From Rhodoferax sp. (GTDB lineage Bacteria; Pseudomonadota; Gammaproteobacteria; Burkholderiales; Burkholderiaceae): a stretch of DNA of 18,061 nt. Shown in pieces: positions 1 to 6,359 of the stretch. The notes under the pieces were generated by a model. It searched no databases. It was not told the DNA's origin and was given only the letters and a program-made list of their open reading frames with translations. The stretch spans positions 1 to 18,061 of the forward strand of contig JAIFMT010000047.1 of NCBI GenBank assembly GCA_020048295.1, in the 5' to 3' direction. Each line of letters starts with the position of its first letter. Within the stretch, counting starts at the first letter, position 1. Made by a program: the position numbers and the translations under genes.

Positions 1-374
1 CCGGCGCGCTGGCTTTCCCAGACCATCTGGCCCAGGCAGTCCATGGCTTCGTGGTGGGCATCGTGCAGCGAATCGAGGCGGTGCGTCAGCAGTTCCACCG
101 CCTGGCGAATGCCGCGCGGCTGGTCTATGCTGCATTGCTCGCTGATCGACAGGTGCATCGACAAGTGCAAAAAGGCGTTGCTTTTGCCCTCTTCTGGCCG
201 GGCCATGGCGGCCAGCGCAGCGTCCAGGTCAGCCAGCTCAGCGTGGTATTCAGGGTGTTCGTCAAGCCACAAGGAAGCTATTGTTTCAATAGCTTCAAGC
301 GCTTGTCCTGCTTGGGCTTTGGCGTAAACAGAGCAAAAAAAACGGCGAACATCGGCTTGCGAGGGATTGAACAT
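1..374 (-). CDS. DUF1841 family protein (3' end beyond window edge)
   Basis: About 124 codons are open on the minus strand from an ATG at 374 to the left edge; the C-terminus lies outside the window. The protein begins [13 protein letters not shown] and contains EHPEYH, the block [19 protein letters not shown] and, near the edge, [13 protein letters not shown] recognise this combination as the DUF1841 family of beta- and gammaproteobacteria, small soluble proteins of unknown function. No signal peptide or membrane segment is visible. The gene diverges from hisF, with about 170 bp between the two starts. Oddity: the codons for roughly residues 27-34 (EAIETIAS) fall in a perfect 10-bp inverted repeat at 274-296. 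Family assignment is from memory of its motifs; no function is inferred. Confidence 0.85.
   Translation of the reverse strand, partial: MFNPSQADVRRFFCSVYAKAQAGQALEAIETIASLWLDEHPEYHAELADLDAALAAMARPEEGKSNAFLHLSMHLSISEQCSIDQPRGIRQAVELLTHRLDSLHDAHHEAMDCLGQMVWESQRA
274..296. repeat. Perfect 10-bp inverted repeat inside the DUF1841 gene
   Basis: The left arm GAAGCTATTG (274-283) and right arm CAATAGCTTC (287-296) are exact reverse complements around a TTT loop. On the minus strand, the arm plus its flank (plus-strand 287-318) aligns with the repeat-like segment inside the Nif3 gene at about 23 of 32 positions, including GCTATT and AATAGC. That suggests a short interspersed palindromic element captured in frame. 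It could also be a chance palindrome in an [12 protein letters not shown] coding stretch. Confidence 0.6.
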
Positions 375-544
375 GCGGTTGGCAACAGGGCCTGGGTGGG
401 TGGTGGATGGACAATGGCTGCGGTGATTTTATGCATGCGCGCCAAGTGCAGCAGGGCCTCAGCTTCAGGGACAATCCGGCCCTGAAATCTGCTGCATTGC
501 CTGACTCATGTCGCTTGCCCCCTGTTAACCCGAGAATGAAAACC
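375..544 (+). promoter_or_regulatory. hisF leader / divergent intergenic region with 7-bp inverted repeat
   Basis: This stretch separates the divergent DUF1841 and hisF genes, so it must hold the hisF promoter if hisF is not read through from upstream. An inverted repeat CAGGGCC (452-458) / GGCCCTG (478-484) could form a stem with a 19-nt loop. I see no convincing -35/-10 pair. No histidine-rich leader peptide of the enteric his-attenuator kind is evident. Its role is unassigned. Confidence 0.35.
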
Positions 545-1345
545 ATGCTAGCCAAACGCATCATCCCTTGCCTTGACGTCACCGGTGGACGGGTGGTCAA
601 AGGTGTCAATTTTGTTGAACTGCGCGATGCCGGCGACCCGGTGGAGATTGCCGCGCGTTACAACGAGCAGGGTGCCGATGAGCTGACGTTTCTGGACATC
701 ACGGCCACCAGCGACGGGCGCGACCTGATTTTGCACATCATCGAAGCCGTGGCCAGCCAGGTGTTCATTCCGCTCACAGTGGGTGGTGGCGTGCGCACCG
801 TGGAGGACGTGCGCCGCCTGCTCAACGCCGGGGCCGACAAGACCAGCTTCAACTCGGCGGCGATTGCCAATCCCCAGGTCATCCGGGATGCCTCGCGCAA
901 GTATGGCGCGCAGTGCATCGTGGTGGCCATTGATGCCAAGCGCCGCAGTGCTGTGGATGCCCAGCGCCTGGACGCGCAGGGGCGGGTGCTGGGCGAGGGC
1001 TGGGATGTGTATAGCCACGGCGGGCGCCAGAACACCGGGCTCGACGCGGTGGCCTGGGCCACGCAAATGGCCGAGTTCGGCGCGGGCGAGATTTTGCTCA
1101 CCAGCATGGACCGCGATGGCACCAAGGCCGGTTTTGACCTGGCGCTGACCCGTGCTGTCAGCGATGCGGTGAGTGTGCCGGTGATCGCCTCCGGCGGCGT
1201 GGGCACGCTCGACCACCTGGCCGATGGCATCCAGCTCGGCGGGGCCGATGCGGTGCTGGCCGCCAGCATCTTCCACTATGGTGAGTTCACCGTGGCGCAA
1301 GCCAAGGCACGCATGGCCGAGCGCGGCATTCCTGTACGGTTTTAA
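545..1345 (+). CDS. hisF: Imidazole glycerol phosphate synthase, cyclase subunit HisF
   Basis: HisF is the (beta/alpha)8-barrel half of IGP synthase. With HisH-supplied ammonia it converts PRFAR to imidazole glycerol phosphate and AICAR in histidine synthesis. The start [12 protein letters not shown] is canonical, and GAG at 532-534 is well spaced for an ATG at 545; an in-frame ATG at 536 would add three residues. Visible hallmarks are catalytic Asp11 (PCLDV) and Asp130 (VAIDAK), the phosphate-binding GGGV near residue 81, and SGGVG in the second half. The product is about 266 residues against 252-258 usually. The excess sits after Asp130 (about residues 133-152), where a longer loop precedes the SHGG motif. 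It leads the hisF-hisI-hisE series. hisH and hisA are not in the window. Confidence 0.97.
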   Translation: MLAKRIIPCLDVTGGRVVKGVNFVELRDAGDPVEIAARYNEQGADELTFLDITATSDGRDLILHIIEAVASQVFIPLTVGGGVRTVEDVRRLLNAGADKTSFNSAAIANPQVIRDASRKYGAQCIVVAIDAKRRSAVDAQRLDAQGRVLGEGWDVYSHGGRQNTGLDAVAWATQMAEFGAGEILLTSMDRDGTKAGFDLALTRAVSDAVSVPVIASGGVGTLDHLADGIQLGGADAVLAASIFHYGEFTVAQAKARMAERGIPVRF

Positions 1346-1349
1346 GCAT

Positions 1350-1406
1350 GTTTTAGGCCTCTAGCTCTTTCTGGTATTGCGCTGTCAGCTCTACTATTTA
1401 AAGTGC
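1350..1406 (+). repeat. Short interspersed repeat-like element between hisF and hisI
   Basis: The AT-rich segment directly after the hisF stop reads GGCCTCTAGCTCTTTCTGG, then GCGCTGTCAGC and CTACTATTTAAAGTGCT. It aligns with the segment inside the Nif3 gene (6825-6880): both have GGCCT-TA--C-CTT-TGGTA, then CGC, then an AGCT-starting imperfect hairpin. I recall similar elements dispersed through Comamonadaceae genomes, but cannot check copy number here. It accounts for most of the 84-bp hisF-hisI gap. Confidence 0.5.
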
Positions 1407-1429
1407 TGCAAATCGCCGACAATGCCGCC

Positions 1430-1819
1430 ATGAATTACCTCGACACGATCAAATGGGACGCGCAAGGCCTGGTGCCGGTGATCGCGCAAGAGCAAAGCTC
1501 GGGCGATGTGCTGATGTTGGCCTGGATGAACCGCGAGGCCTTGCAAAAGACCGCCGAGTTGGGTCGTGCGGTGTATTTCAGTCGTTCACGCAACAAGCTG
1601 TGGTTCAAGGGCGAAGAGTCGGGCCATGTGCAAACCGTGCACGAAATTCGCATCGATTGCGACGCCGACGTGCTGCTGCTCAAGGTCACGCAGACGGGTC
1701 ACAGCCCTGGCATAGCCTGCCATACCGGCCGCCACAGCTGCTTTTTCAGCGTGTACGACAATGGCGAATGGCGCGCTGTGGATCCGGTGCTGAAAGATCC
1801 GCAGAGCATTTACCACTAG
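1430..1819 (+). CDS. hisI: Phosphoribosyl-AMP cyclohydrolase HisI
   Basis: HisI opens the adenine ring of phosphoribosyl-AMP, the third step of histidine synthesis, as a cytoplasmic Zn/Mg-dependent enzyme. The 129-residue product is normal for a stand-alone HisI. Family motifs are [17 protein letters not shown] (about 50-66), DCDAD with acidic ligands Asp76, Asp78 and Asp80, and the cysteine motif [13 protein letters not shown] with Cys97 and Cys104. I chose the ATG at 1430 ([10 protein letters not shown]). The upstream in-frame GTG at 1403 would add unconserved residues read from repeat-derived DNA. No clear Shine-Dalgarno precedes it. hisE follows after 82 bp, so the two activities that are fused in enterics are separate genes here. 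Confidence 0.97.
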   Translation: MNYLDTIKWDAQGLVPVIAQEQSSGDVLMLAWMNREALQKTAELGRAVYFSRSRNKLWFKGEESGHVQTVHEIRIDCDADVLLLKVTQTGHSPGIACHTGRHSCFFSVYDNGEWRAVDPVLKDPQSIYH

Positions 1820-1901
1820 CTGCGGCTGGCCTGGCTGGCTGCGTGTTCAAACCCTGGGTTCTCGCCTGTGCCAGGACGGCAAATCAAATCAACTGTGCTA
1901 T

Positions 1902-2294
1902 ATGTCAAACCATCGCTCCACCACTGACACGCTGACTGAACTGGCCGACGTGATCGAAAGTCGCCTGCCCGCGCGCGGTGGTGATCCGCAGGCCAGTTAT
2001 GTGGCACGACTGCTGCACAAAGGTCCCGACAGTTTCTTGAAGAAGATCGGCGAGGAAGCCACCGAGGTGGTGATGGCCGCCAAGGATGCCGACCACGGTG
2101 GCGACACCGCCAAAGTTGTTTATGAAGTGGCCGACCTGTGGTTTCATTGCATGGTGGCGCTGGCGCATTACGGCTTGCGTCCGGCCGATGTGCTGGCCGA
2201 GCTCGATCGCCGCGCCGGCACCAGTGGCATCGAAGAAAAAGCCTTGCGCAAAGTGGTACAGCGCGATGCCGAAGTGGCGGGGGTTGCACCATGA
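1902..2294 (+). CDS. hisE: Phosphoribosyl-ATP pyrophosphatase HisE
   Basis: HisE hydrolyses phosphoribosyl-ATP to phosphoribosyl-AMP and pyrophosphate, the second step of histidine synthesis. The 130-residue protein has the all-alpha NTP-pyrophosphohydrolase signature: [15 protein letters not shown] (about 47-61, Glu51/Glu52/Glu55) and a second acidic helix YEVADLWFH (Glu75, Asp78), which together should bind Mg2+. The N-terminal [12 protein letters not shown] segment is also typical. The ATG at 1902 is the first in-frame start, with a weak Shine-Dalgarno. The stop overlaps the next start (ATGA at 2291-2294), which indicates translational coupling to the DUF4870-type gene. Confidence 0.96.
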   Translation: MSNHRSTTDTLTELADVIESRLPARGGDPQASYVARLLHKGPDSFLKKIGEEATEVVMAAKDADHGGDTAKVVYEVADLWFHCMVALAHYGLRPADVLAELDRRAGTSGIEEKALRKVVQRDAEVAGVAP

Positions 2295-2710
2295 CGCAAG
2301 ACTTCAGCCGTCACGAGCCCTCGCCCGGTGCTGTGGATGGAACTGATTTGCAGCGGCTCAGTGCGCTCAATACCGTAGGCACCATCAGCTATGTATTGCA
2401 CTTGATCGTGGCGGTGAGTGCGCTGATCCCTGGTGGCCAGTTTGGCCCGGTGCTGCTGATTGCCGCGCTGGTGCTGGATCTGGTCAAGCGCGACGATGCG
2501 CGTGGCACCTGGCACGCCTCGCATTTCAGCTGGCGCATTCGCACCGTCATCATCGCCGCGGTGCTGTACCTGGTCACCGTGCCGCTGTGGTTCCTGTTTG
2601 TCGTGCCGGGCTGGATCGCCTGGATTTTGATTTCAATCTGGTTTTTGTACCGCATCGTGACCGGCATGCTGCGCATGAACAAAGGCCTGCCGATGGAGAC
2701 CACTCAGTGA
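2291..2710 (+). CDS. DUF4870-type small integral membrane protein
   Basis: A 139-residue protein starts in a 4-nt overlap with hisE. After a polar N-terminus (about 1-22) it shows hydrophobic helices near residues 30-43, 50-60, 80-96 and 98-118, with the short basic loop VKRDDARG between. The order (helix pair, [13 protein letters not shown] loop, helix pair, amphipathic C-terminus) fits the DUF4870 family of inner-membrane proteins of unknown function. It ends in a 1-nt overlap with the HIT gene (TGATG at 2708-2712), so it is translationally coupled on both sides. Conservation of such a gene between hisE and the HIT/tat genes in Burkholderiales is from memory. No catalytic residues are evident. 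Confidence 0.88.
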   Translation: MTQDFSRHEPSPGAVDGTDLQRLSALNTVGTISYVLHLIVAVSALIPGGQFGPVLLIAALVLDLVKRDDARGTWHASHFSWRIRTVIIAAVLYLVTVPLWFLFVVPGWIAWILISIWFLYRIVTGMLRMNKGLPMETTQ

Positions 2711-3081
2711 TGGAACGCACCGTCTATACCGACCCCGATTGCCTGTTTTGCAAGATTGCAGCTGGCCAGATTCCGTCCAAAATGGTTTATCAGGACGACG
2801 AGTTCTATGCGTTTCATGACATTCACCCGTCAGCGCCGGTGCATTTTCTGATCATTCCGCGGTTGCATATCGCGTCGATGGCGCTGCTGACCGAGGAGCA
2901 TGCCCCGATGATGGGGCGCATGATGGCGCTGATACCCAGGCTTGCGTTGCAGGAAGGTTGCCGGCCCTATCCTGCGGGCGGCTTTCGTATGGTTTGCAAC
3001 ACTGGCGCGGACGGTGCGCAGGACATTCATCACCTGCACATCCACATCATGGGTGGTCCAAGGCCCTGGCTGCGGGGTTAA
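2710..3081 (+). CDS. HIT-family nucleotide-binding protein (Hint-like)
   Basis: Histidine-triad proteins hydrolyse nucleoside phosphoramidates and similar adenylated substrates in the cytoplasm. The 123-residue product starts with [13 protein letters not shown] (Cys11 and Cys14 form the CxxC seen in zinc-binding Hint proteins). It has the [18 protein letters not shown] strand region and ends with the HIT motif His108-x-His110-x-His112 inside [10 protein letters not shown]; His110 or His112 would carry the AMP intermediate. Length and C-terminal PRPWLRG are as expected for Hint. It starts on the stop of the DUF4870-type gene and sits 68 bp before tatA. The exact substrate in bacteria is not known from sequence. 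Confidence 0.95.
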   Translation: MERTVYTDPDCLFCKIAAGQIPSKMVYQDDEFYAFHDIHPSAPVHFLIIPRLHIASMALLTEEHAPMMGRMMALIPRLALQEGCRPYPAGGFRMVCNTGADGAQDIHHLHIHIMGGPRPWLRG

Positions 3082-3149
3082 ATTGGTTTCGCGCGCAGCC
3101 ACCACAGGGCCTGCCGCTTAAAATTCGCGTCCTTCTTCAGGAGATTGCA

Positions 3150-3392
3150 ATGGGTTCGTTTTCTATTTGGCACTGGTTGATTGTTTTGGCCATTGTGGTG
3201 ATTGTGTTTGGTACCAAGAAGCTCAAAAATATTGGCAGCGATCTCGGCGGTGCCGTCAAGGGCTTCAAGGATGGCATGAAAGACGGCGGTACTGCACCAG
3301 AGGACAAGCCTGCTGCACCGTCGCAAGTGGCCAATGCCACATCTGCCACTGACAAGACCACGATCGACGTGGAAGCCAAGCAAAAGTCCTGA
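3150..3392 (+). CDS. tatA: Twin-arginine translocase subunit TatA
   Basis: TatA oligomerises to form the passage through which folded proteins with twin-arginine signals cross the inner membrane. The 80-residue protein begins [10 protein letters not shown], has one short N-terminal transmembrane helix (about 6-20), the hinge FGTKKL (21-26), then an amphipathic helix [16 protein letters not shown] and a low-complexity Ala/Thr/Lys tail. A good Shine-Dalgarno (AGGAG, 3139-3143) precedes the ATG at 3150. The 68-bp gap after the HIT gene contains TAAAAT at 3119-3124, a possible -10, but no matching -35, so a separate tat promoter is uncertain. tatB follows after 31 bp. Confidence 0.97.
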   Translation: MGSFSIWHWLIVLAIVVIVFGTKKLKNIGSDLGGAVKGFKDGMKDGGTAPEDKPAAPSQVANATSATDKTTIDVEAKQKS

Positions 3393-3423
3393 GGCTGATG
3401 GATGTTTGTGATGCAGGTTTCGC

Positions 3424-3873
3424 ATGATTGATCTGGGTATTTCCAAGCTGGCGCTGATTGGTGCGGTGGCGCTGATCGTCATCGGTCCCGAGAAGCTGCC
3501 CGGTGTTGCCCGCATGGCCGGCACCCTTCTGGGCAAGGCACAGCGTTACATGTCAGATGTCAAGGCCGAGGTCAGCCGCTCCATGGCGCTCGATGAGCTC
3601 AAAAAGATGAAGGAAACCGTGCAAAGCGCTGCGCAGGACGTGCAACAGTCGATCCAGTCCAGCGCCTCCGACTTTGAAAAATCATGGGCCGAGACCACCG
3701 GCATGGCCAGCAGTCTGCCAGAGCCGGTGCCTGAGTATCGGCATCCGAAAAAGAACTGGCGGCTCAAGCAGGGGGCCATGCCAAACTGGTACAAGGCGCG
3801 TGCCGGCGTTCGCAAACAGGTTCAGTCGGGGGCGGCCCGGGTGGCGCGCCATCGGCCCATCAAGTTTCATTAA
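3424..3873 (+). CDS. tatB: Sec-independent translocase subunit TatB
   Basis: TatB forms the substrate-receptor complex with TatC. The 149-residue protein starts [20 protein letters not shown], a single N-terminal helix, followed by the hinge GPEKLP (21-26) that marks TatA/B proteins. A long amphipathic and polar helical region follows (to about 92), then a basic tail rich in Arg and Lys. The acidic residue in the N-terminal MIDLG segment separates TatB from TatA. The stop overlaps the tatC start by one base (TAATG at 3871-3875), so TatB and TatC synthesis is probably coupled. Confidence 0.96.
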   Translation: MIDLGISKLALIGAVALIVIGPEKLPGVARMAGTLLGKAQRYMSDVKAEVSRSMALDELKKMKETVQSAAQDVQQSIQSSASDFEKSWAETTGMASSLPEPVPEYRHPKKNWRLKQGAMPNWYKARAGVRKQVQSGAARVARHRPIKFH

Positions 3874-4667
3874 TGACCGATTCCTCGAAAAAAGAAGACG
3901 AACTGGCGGGCACTGAGCAGCCGTTTGTGCAGCACCTGGTGGAACTGCGCGATCGCCTGGTCAAAGCGGCTGTCTCCATTGTGGTGGTGGCAGTAATTCT
4001 GGCAGTTTTCCCCGGGCCTGCAGCGTTGTACGACATGATGGCCGCGCCGCTGGTGGCGCATTTGCCCAAGGGCTCCACGCTGATCGCCACCTCGGTTATT
4101 TCGCCGTTCATGGTACCGCTCAAGGTGATGCTGGTGGCAGCATTCCTGATTGCCTTGCCGGTGGTGCTGTACCAAATTTGGGCGTTTGTGGCACCGGGTC
4201 TGTATTCTCACGAGAAAAAACTGGTGCTGCCGCTGGTGGTGTCGAGCACGGTGCTGTTTTTTATCGGCGTGGCGTTTTGCTATTTCTTTGTATTTGGCCG
4301 GGTGTTTGCCTTCATCCAGAGTTTTGCCCCCAAAAGCATTACCGCCTCGCCCGACATCGAGGCCTACCTGGATTTTGTGCTGTCGATGTTCCTGGCCTTT
4401 GGCATGGCGTTTGAGGTGCCGGTGGTGGTGGTGGTGTTGGCGCGCATGGGCATTTTCAGTATCCAGAAACTGAAAGACTTTCGGGGTTATTTTGTGGTGC
4501 TGGCTTTTATCATTGCGGCCATCGTGACCCCGCCCGATGTGGTGTCGCAACTGGCACTGGCGGTGCCGATGTGCCTGCTGTATGAAATTGGCATTTGGGC
4601 TGCGCAGATTTTCATCCGCCACACCAAGGCACCCGAAGATGAATCTGCAGCCGCGCCATCCTCCTGA
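3873..4667 (+). CDS. tatC: Sec-independent translocase subunit TatC
   Basis: TatC is the polytopic core that recognises twin-arginine signal peptides. The 264-residue product carries the cytoplasmic N-terminal motif QHLVELRDRLVKA (about 20-32) and six hydrophobic segments, roughly at 33-52, 80-102, 120-145, 165-190, 200-220 and 222-240. FVAPGLYSHEKK is the usual TatC loop after helix 2. The stop at 4665-4667 lies only 3 bp from the stop of the convergent DegS-like gene, and no hairpin terminator fits in that gap, so the two transcripts must overlap at their 3' ends. Confidence 0.97.
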   Translation: MTDSSKKEDELAGTEQPFVQHLVELRDRLVKAAVSIVVVAVILAVFPGPAALYDMMAAPLVAHLPKGSTLIATSVISPFMVPLKVMLVAAFLIALPVVLYQIWAFVAPGLYSHEKKLVLPLVVSSTVLFFIGVAFCYFFVFGRVFAFIQSFAPKSITASPDIEAYLDFVLSMFLAFGMAFEVPVVVVVLARMGIFSIQKLKDFRGYFVVLAFIIAAIVTPPDVVSQLALAVPMCLLYEIGIWAAQIFIRHTKAPEDESAAAPSS

Positions 4668-4670
4668 ACG

Positions 4671-5813
4671 TTATTGCACTGGCTGGCGTGGTTTGGGGCG
4701 GATGCCTGGTGCAATTTGCAGGTTGATTTTGTCGGCTGCACGCTGAATCTCAAACGTCGCACCGCTGCCGGGCTTCAGGGCCGCCACGGCGGTCAGCAAC
4801 TCAGGCACGTTGTGGACATCCTGCCCTGCCACACCGGTCACCACGTCACCCGGCTTCATGCCGCCCTTGGCTGCCGGGCCGTTTTGCAACACGCCCGTGA
4901 TGATGACCCCCTGTTTGGCATCCACGCCAAACGTTTGCGCCAGTTCAGGGGTAAGTTCGTTGGGTTCCACGCCAATCCAGCCGCGGGTCACCTGACCATC
5001 TTTAACGATGCCTTCCAGCACCATTTTGGCGGTCGATACGGGAATCGCAAAGCCAATGCCCATGCTGCCGCCCGAACGTGAGTAAATGGCGGTGTTGATG
5101 CCCAGCAGGTTGCCGTTGGTATCGACCAGCGCACCGCCCGAATTTCCCGGGTTGATGGCGGCATCGGTCTGGATGAAGTTCTCAAACGTGTTGATCCCCA
5201 ACTGGTTGCGCCCGAGTGCACTGACGATGCCGCTGGTGACGGTCTGGCCAACACCGAATGGATTGCCAATGGCCAGCACCTGGTCGCCCACTTGCAAGCT
5301 GTTGGCGTTGCCCAGCACGATCACCGGCAGTCGGTCCAGGTCGATTTTCAGCACTGCCAGATCGGACTCGGGGTCGGTGCCAATGACTTTGGCTCGCGCG
5401 TGACGGCTGTCGTTGAGGATGACCTCGATCTCGTCGGCACTCTCGACCACATGGTTGTTGGTCAGGACGTAGCCGTCGGCGCTGACGATCACGCCACTGC
5501 CCAGCCCAACCTGGCGCTCATCGGGCTGCTCACCGAAGAAAAACTTGAACCAGGGGTCGTTGCTGTGGACGTTGGGGCGGGCGTTTTTGCTGGTGTTGAT
5601 GCTGACGACGGCTGAGGAGGCCCTTTTGGCAGCCAGCCGGAAACTGCCTGCCGGCATGGCCGTGTCACTGGCTACCGGTGCTTCGATCACCGCCACCGTG
5701 CTGCTGGCCAGGCCGCGCGGGCTCAGCCAGCCGGGTTTGAGCGTGGCGACAACAAAATAAGCGGCCAGCAGCACGGTGACCGATTGGGAAAACAACAGCC
5801 AAAAACGTTTCAT
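4671..5813 (-). CDS. DegS/DegQ-like trypsin-fold serine protease with one PDZ domain
   Basis: This is an HtrA-family envelope protease for quality control or regulated cleavage of periplasmic proteins. The 380-residue product starts MKRFWLLFSQ with one hydrophobic segment (about 11-24) that could be an uncleaved anchor, as in DegS. The protease domain has the catalytic triad His121 (TNNHVV), Asp151 (ESDLAVL) and Ser225 (NPGNSGGAL). A single PDZ domain covers about 280-375 and the tail is basic/Pro-rich. One PDZ favours DegS-type over two-PDZ DegP/DegQ, but no rseA/rseB neighbours are present, so a sigma-E role is not implied. I chose the ATG at 5813; an upstream in-frame TTG at 5867 would add 18 residues before the membrane segment and overlaps the likely promoter. 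It converges on tatC. Confidence 0.92.
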   Translation of the reverse strand: MKRFWLLFSQSVTVLLAAYFVVATLKPGWLSPRGLASSTVAVIEAPVASDTAMPAGSFRLAAKRASSAVVSINTSKNARPNVHSNDPWFKFFFGEQPDERQVGLGSGVIVSADGYVLTNNHVVESADEIEVILNDSRHARAKVIGTDPESDLAVLKIDLDRLPVIVLGNANSLQVGDQVLAIGNPFGVGQTVTSGIVSALGRNQLGINTFENFIQTDAAINPGNSGGALVDTNGNLLGINTAIYSRSGGSMGIGFAIPVSTAKMVLEGIVKDGQVTRGWIGVEPNELTPELAQTFGVDAKQGVIITGVLQNGPAAKGGMKPGDVVTGVAGQDVHNVPELLTAVAALKPGSGATFEIQRAADKINLQIAPGIRPKPRQPVQ

Positions 5814-5900
5814 GGACAATCGCGGGGCTAAATCCGGCCTTAGAGCAGAGGTTGGGGTTCTCGGCAAATTGTAGGTGTCGTGTCAATTTTCAATGTCAAG
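5814..5900. promoter_or_regulatory. Divergent promoter region between DegS-like gene and Cys-rich gene
   Basis: Read on the minus strand, TTGACA occurs twice (5899-5894 and 5886-5881), followed by TACAAT at 5873-5868. The distal TTGACA is 20 nt from TACAAT, longer than ideal, and the proximal one only 7 nt, so the -35 assignment is unsettled although the -10 is good. A start near 5861 would leave a leader of about 48 nt before the protease ATG at 5813. The distal TTGACA overlaps the start codon region of the plus-strand gene at 5893. Confidence 0.4.
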
Positions 5901-6255
5901 GCCAGCACAAATCATTCGGGTTGACCCCGCCGCACCAGCCAAACCGGTGCTGGGCGCGCCCTGCAATGGCTGCGGCGTGTGTTGCCTGATGGAGCCCTGC
6001 CCGCTGGGCGTGCTGCTGTCTGGGCGGCGACACGGTGCCTGTCTGGCACTGCGTTGGCAAGCTGAGTTGCGGCAATACCGCTGCGGGGCCATCACCGAGC
6101 CCGAGGTCGTGTTGCAGGCGCGTTTGCCGACTGGCCTGAGTTGGCTGTCGCCGTGGCTCGCGCGGCTGCTGGCACGCTGGGCGCGGCGCTGGGTGGCTGC
6201 AGGGCTTGGCTGCGATTGCGATGTAGAAGCGTCACCGGGGCAATTGCCGCCCTGA
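5893..6255 (+). CDS. Small Cys-rich putative metal/Fe-S-binding protein (YkgJ-like CxxCxxCC)
   Basis: A 120-residue protein carries nine cysteines: Cys24, Cys27, Cys30, Cys31, Cys36, Cys50, Cys64, Cys107 and Cys109. The core CNGCGVCCLMEPCPLG resembles the zinc/iron-chelating YkgJ family and also ferredoxin-like cluster loops. A Trp/Arg/Leu-rich helix (about 83-103) could be amphipathic and membrane-associated, and is followed by a C-terminal CDC. I chose the ATG at 5893; an in-frame GTG at 5875 would add six residues. No strong Shine-Dalgarno is visible. It diverges from the DegS-like gene and precedes a Nif3-like gene by 104 bp. The pattern implies metal or Fe-S binding; the substrate is unknown. 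Sustained opposite-strand openness here I attribute to GC-rich codon use. Confidence 0.78.
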   Translation: MSRPAQIIRVDPAAPAKPVLGAPCNGCGVCCLMEPCPLGVLLSGRRHGACLALRWQAELRQYRCGAITEPEVVLQARLPTGLSWLSPWLARLLARWARRWVAAGLGCDCDVEASPGQLPP

Positions 6256-6359
6256 ACCATGTAGCGCTGGCGCGTCACGGTTGCCTCGGCGGGTTGCTGT
6301 TCAGCCAGACCTGCCTGCGCGGACTTATGATCAGACACCATGTTGAAGAACGCGTTGCC

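Noticed and set aside
51..485. Plus-strand 144-codon frame at the left edge
   Set aside because: The opposite strand encodes a convincing DUF1841 protein over the same bases; the plus-strand product has no family features.
548..1300. Long minus-strand reading frame opposite hisF (250 codons)
   Set aside because: It lies wholly antisense to a clear hisF, is His/Arg/Ala-rich with no family motif, and is explained by GC-rich codon use.
3870..4622. Long minus-strand reading frame opposite tatC (250 codons)
   Set aside because: Its His/Gln/Arg-rich translation mirrors the hydrophobic codons of tatC and has no recognisable domain.
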